From NCBI GenBank assembly GCA_023381695.1, contig JAMCQP010000080.1, forward strand, positions 45,418 to 109,417: a stretch of 64,000 bases of DNA, read 5' to 3'. A program made the position numbers and the translations under genes. Numbering within the stretch: the first letter of the stretch is position 1; every line of letters begins with the position of its first letter. Positions 61,437 through 64,000 of this stretch are shown here, piece by piece. Under the pieces are notes generated by a model. That model saw nothing but the letters and a program-made list of their open reading frames with translations. It searched no databases and was not told the origin of the DNA. Origin of the DNA: Bacillota bacterium (GTDB lineage: Bacteria > Bacillota > UBA5301 > JAMCQP01).

Positions 61437-61464
61437 CCCGCTAATTGTAGCGGGACTCTTTTTA
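61437..61464 (+). terminator. Terminator closing the cyclitol cluster
   Basis: CCCGCTA (61437-61443), loop ATTG, TAGCGGG (61448-61454), then ACTCTTTTTA. Confidence 0.88.
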
Positions 61465-61480
61465 TGGTTAGAAAATATTT

Positions 61481-61499
61481 AAATTCCTGGCAGGAATTT
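61481..61499. promoter_or_regulatory. Perfect 9-bp palindrome upstream of the iclR remnant
   Basis: AAATTCCTG-G-CAGGAATTT, exact arms around a single base, 57 bp before the truncated IclR gene. The form fits an IclR-family operator; its regulator is now broken. Confidence 0.55.
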
Positions 61500-61555
61500 G
61501 CTTTTTTATGACGAATATTTCTTTTCCCTTTTAATGAAAGGAGTGTTCTCATTTT

Positions 61556-61681
61556 ATGGGAAATGAATCACCAACTATTGCCAGCCTGGAGCGCGCCCTC
61601 AGTATCCTGTTTGCACTTGAACACTTTCCCGATGGCCTGACGGCCTCCAAACTTGCACAGGAAACTGGTACCTTGCTCTGA
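61556..61681 (+). pseudogene. N-terminal fragment of an IclR-family regulator
   Basis: ATG with AAAGGAG upstream begins MGNESPTIASLERALSILFA, then HFPDGLTASKLAQETG, the first part of the IclR winged helix. It then runs into TLL and a stop instead of the expected recognition helix. The junction joins it to the signal-peptide region of the next relic. Confidence 0.75.
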
Positions 61682-61979
61682 TGGGGTTAGCTTATGGTGG
61701 AATTGGGACCGGCAATGCGTCCCAGTGTTCTTCAGCTAATGCTGAGTCCTTGAAGATCGGATTCTTTGCGTCGGAACCGGCCCCGAGGCTGCTGAGGGCA
61801 CCAGCGCCTACAACTCAGCCAGGCTGGAACAGAACGCTCGCAAGGCTTTGCAGGTGGCGGACCGGGCCTATCTTCTGGAAAGCGGCCAATTCATCCTTGC
61901 CGGCCGGGCGGGTGAACTCGGCCGGCATCCGGATTTTTTAAGTGCTTACTTTGGCCGCTCGTTCATAAAAGTGGATTGA
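61681..61979 (+). pseudogene. Chimeric relic: start of LivK-type receptor fused to end of LivF-type ATPase
   Basis: The first part reads AESLKIGFFAS and, after a 1-nt frame change near 61772, TGPEAAEGTSAYNSARL: the mature start of a Leu/Ile/Val-type receptor. At 61826/61827 the sequence switches in frame to EQNARKALQVADRAYLLESG and AGELGRHPDFLSAYFG, the C-terminus of a LivF-type ATPase. One deletion thus removed most of a livKHMGF-like operon. Confidence 0.75.
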
Positions 61980-62037
61980 TGCAGCAAAAGAAGTATAGTA
62001 TAATTTGGTAGTAAATCGGAGGGAGGGAGGATCGCAG

Positions 62038-62478
62038 GTGGAAGGAAGAGAAAAACTGCCGGAAATCTGCCGGGAATATGGCATTGACCTTGTGTACCTA
62101 TTTGGTTCCCAGGTTAACGCCGGCCTGGAACTATTGGCGGGGAAGCATGTTCCTGTCAAAGACCCCCTTACCGATATCGATGTGGGTGTGATATTCGACG
62201 GTGAGTTGCCGCCGGCTAGCGATCGCTACCGGCTCTATGCCAGGCTCTACAATGGAATATCGGATCTTTTTGCACCTTTTCCCCTGGATCTGGTCTTTTT
62301 GCAGGAGAATCACTCAGTGTTTCAAGCGGAAGCGATAAAGGGCCGATGTATCTACGCCCGAAACGATGGGATGCGCGAGAATTACGAAGAAATGATCTTG
62401 CGACGGGCTGCGGATTTTCGCCCATTCCTGGAACAATACTATCAGGAAATGTTGGAGGAAGTGGATCATGGTAGATAA
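62038..62478 (+). CDS. MNT-domain nucleotidyltransferase antitoxin
   Basis: A 146-residue protein. GTG 62038 follows GGAGGGAGGGAGG. The minimal nucleotidyltransferase motif is LFGSQVNAG then, after an insertion of about 15 residues, LTDIDVGVIF (Asp-x-Asp). MNT antitoxins neutralise HEPN (HepT) toxins by AMPylating a Tyr in the toxin active site. It overlaps the HEPN gene by 11 nt. Confidence 0.85.
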   Translation: MEGREKLPEICREYGIDLVYLFGSQVNAGLELLAGKHVPVKDPLTDIDVGVIFDGELPPASDRYRLYARLYNGISDLFAPFPLDLVFLQENHSVFQAEAIKGRCIYARNDGMRENYEEMILRRAADFRPFLEQYYQEMLEEVDHGR

Positions 62479-62909
62479 ACTTCTGGTGCAGCAGCGGCTG
62501 GCCATGATCCTTCAATACCTGGAGCAACTCAAGAACTACAGGACAGTGCCACGGCAAGATTTTCTTGGGGATGCCACAATCGCCGGAGCAGCGGAAAGTT
62601 ACCTGCGTCGGAGCCTTGAGGCAATCTTTGATATAGGGCGGCACATCCTGGCTCGGACGGGGGGAACTGACGTAGCCGCCGAATATAAGGCCATTGCCCG
62701 CGGCCTGGGTCTTAAAAAGGTGATAGGTGAAAAGCTCTGCAAATCCCTGGTGCAGATGGCGGGGTACCGTAACCGGATGGTGCAATCTCTATCACCTGAT
62801 CAGTGACGAAGAGATTTATTTCATTTTGCAAAATGACCTGGAGGATATTGAGGAATTTGTGCGTCAAATTTCACGATACCTGGATACTATAGACCCCGGA
62901 CAGGAGTAA
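62468..62909 (+). pseudogene. HEPN (HepT/DUF86) toxin gene with 1-nt frameshift in the active site
   Basis: Frame one runs from ATG 62468 (VDKLLVQQRLAMILQYLEQL) through helices typical of DUF86 to MAGYRNRMV, then is lost (QSLSPDQ, stop). Another frame continues LYHLISDEEIYFILQNDL to DTIDPGQE. The usual motif is RX4HXY, RNRMVHLY. The codons read GTG CAA TCT instead of GTG CAT CTC: one extra A at 62784-62785. So the catalytic His codon is exactly where the frame breaks. Either a genuine inactivation, programmed shift, or sequencing error. Confidence 0.85.
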
Positions 62910-62982
62910 AGGGGTCGCCTGCATTTGCGCACAAAGACGCGCACAAGGGATCAGGATTTCAAGGAATAACCGCTAGATTGCT

Positions 62983-63012
62983 GCCACCGGGGGTAACCGG
63001 TGGCCCTTTTTT
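62983..63012 (+). terminator. Terminator before xseA
   Basis: GCCACCGG (62983-62990) pairs with CCGGTGGC (62997-63004), followed by CCTTTTTT. Confidence 0.9.
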
Positions 63013-63021
63013 GGCTGCTTG

Positions 63022-63030
63022 TGGTATAAT
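63022..63030 (+). promoter_or_regulatory. Extended -10 promoter of xseA
   Basis: TGGTATAAT, that is TGn plus a perfect TATAAT; the -35 region overlaps the terminator and is poor. It gives xseA its own promoter apart from nusB. Confidence 0.55.
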
Positions 63031-63095
63031 ACAGAGGAGAAATTCCGCTCGTAGCGAATAACAAGTTTGATAGTCTGGTCGGAAGGCGGGACAGT

Positions 63096-64000
63096 GTGGA
63101 TACCTTTGCCGACAGCCTTTTTGAAACCGTGCAGGTCTTGAGCGTCAGGGAACTGACCAGGCTTGTGAAAGAAGCCGTGGAAAGCCGTCCTGCCCTCCAG
63201 AATGTGCTGGTGAAAGGCGAAATCTCCAACTTCAAGCATCACTCCTCCGGCCACATGTACTTCACCCTCAAGGATGAAGGGGCGCGCCTGCGGTGCGTGA
63301 TGTTCCGGACGCGCAACGTCATGGTCAAGTTCCAGGTCGCCGACGGGATGAGCGTGATCGCGGCGGGTTCGGTGGGTGTCTATGAGGGCAGCGGCGACTA
63401 CCAGCTATACGTGGAGGAGTTGTTTCCCGCGGGAGCGGGGTCGCTCCATCTGGCCTTCGAGCAGCTCAAAAAGAAGCTGGAGGCGGAGGGGCTCTTCGCG
63501 CCCGAGCACAAGCGTCCCATCCCGGCCTGCCCGCGCAAGGTGGGAGTGATCACCTCCCCCACCGGGGCGGCGATTCGCGATATAATTACCGTGGCCAGAC
63601 GCCGGTTTCCGAATATCCACCTGGTAATCGCGCCGGCCATCGTTCAGGGCGAAGCCGGGCCGGCCAGCGTGGTGGCGGCCATCGAGCTTATGAACCGGCT
63701 GTCCGATGTGGACGCGCTGATTGTCGGCCGCGGCGGCGGCTCCATTGAGGAGTTGTGGACCTTCAACGACGAGGCGGTGGCCAGGGCCATCTATAGCTCG
63801 GCAATCCCGGTGATCTCCGCGGTGGGGCATGAGACGGACTTTACCATTGCGGATTTCGTCGCGGATCGGCGGGCGCCCACCCCGTCCGCGGCGGCGGAGA
63901 TGGCGGCGCCGGACAAGGCGCAGTTGTCGGGGCTGCTCGGCTCATACCGGACCCGGCTGAGGCAAGCGCTCCACAGGTGGGTGGAACTGCGGAAGAGCCA
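63096..64000 (+). CDS. xseA: Exodeoxyribonuclease VII large subunit, cut by the right edge
   Basis: The first 301 residues are visible. GTG 63096 with GGAAGG upstream; GTG 63129 region is an alternative. OB-fold: VLVKGEISNFKHHSSGHMYF and LRCVMFR; catalytic domain: GVITSPTGAAIRDIITVARR, GRGGGSIEELWTFNDE, AVGHETDFTIADFVADRRAP. It degrades single-stranded DNA to oligonucleotides with XseB. Normal neighbour of nusB in related genomes. Confidence 0.95.
   Translation, partial: MDTFADSLFETVQVLSVRELTRLVKEAVESRPALQNVLVKGEISNFKHHSSGHMYFTLKDEGARLRCVMFRTRNVMVKFQVADGMSVIAAGSVGVYEGSGDYQLYVEELFPAGAGSLHLAFEQLKKKLEAEGLFAPEHKRPIPACPRKVGVITSPTGAAIRDIITVARRRFPNIHLVIAPAIVQGEAGPASVVAAIELMNRLSDVDALIVGRGGGSIEELWTFNDEAVARAIYSSAIPVISAVGHETDFTIADFVADRRAPTPSAAAEMAAPDKAQLSGLLGSYRTRLRQALHRWVELRKS

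Overview
The window is a high-GC Firmicutes chromosome. Evidence for an endospore former is a complete spoIIIA operon (spoIIIAA to spoIIIAH), a T-box leader, a TPP riboswitch, frequent TTG/GTG starts with strong GGAGG ribosome sites, and the order efp / CD1247-like / spoIIIA / accB-accC / Asp23-AmaP-DUF2273 / nusB / xseA seen in clostridial lineages such as Moorellia and Limnochordia. The genus cannot be fixed from sequence reading alone. I see no rRNA, tRNA, CRISPR array or intact transposase.

Layout. (1) 1-7.4 kb is accessory and defence-like: the tail of an unknown gene, a large DUF499 ATPase, a ferritin-like di-iron protein, an OLD/AAA-type ATPase with a truncated partner, and two divergent XRE regulators around a palindromic operator. 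(2) 7.4-17.5 kb is a carbohydrate island: two Gfo/Idh/MocA dehydrogenases, a complete Dpp/Opp-type ABC importer with a small membrane protein, and an aldo/keto reductase with an Fe-S tail. It is bordered by relics of further sugar genes (Gfo/Idh, TIM-barrel, 1-phosphofructokinase). (3) 17.6-28.1 kb is conserved metabolism: a T-box-controlled archaeal-type AspRS, the shikimate genes aroE, aroC, fused aroK-aroB and aroQ, then an M24 peptidase, efp and small conserved genes. (4) 28.1-38.8 kb holds spoIIIA behind a probable SigE promoter, accB-accC, the Asp23/AmaP/DUF2273 membrane module and nusB. (5) 38.8-63.0 kb lies between nusB and xseA, which are usually neighbours. It looks like a 24-kb insertion: a PIN toxin-antitoxin pair, a secreted GH13 protein missing key catalytic residues, a TPP-riboswitch thiamine-precursor transporter, and a LacI-linked cluster. 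It ends with a decayed iclR/liv operon and a HEPN/MNT pair whose toxin is frameshifted. (6) xseA runs off the right edge.

The most interesting system is the LacI-linked cluster at 45.7-61.4 kb. It carries close look-alikes of the Thermotoga maritima inositol-pathway enzymes IolM (scyllo-inosose 3-dehydrogenase), IolN (creatininase-fold diketo-inositol hydrolase) and IolO (5-dehydro-L-gluconate epimerase), plus a PfkB kinase. These are joined to a second zinc dehydrogenase, a GH4 glycosidase, an AfuABC/Fe3+-type ABC importer with fused permease halves, a second TIM-barrel isomerase, an unknown secreted protein and an ADP-dependent sugar kinase. A 37-codon tail of a ribose-type ABC ATPase between iolN and iolO suggests that an ancestral sugar importer was deleted and replaced. 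My inference is a rewired cyclitol route that may take glycosylated or phosphorylated inositol: GH4 would split the conjugate, the ADP-kinase would trap the sugar, and Iol enzymes would open the ring.

A second theme is gene decay. Many short, recognisable gene ends (at 6.28, 7.5, 7.8, 16.03, 17.2, 34.6, 50.2 and 61.6-62.9 kb) show repeated deletion and frameshift in the accessory parts. Several conserved proteins (AroC, a methyltransferase, SpoIIIAA, SpoIIIAF) carry short low-complexity or repeat-derived inserts.
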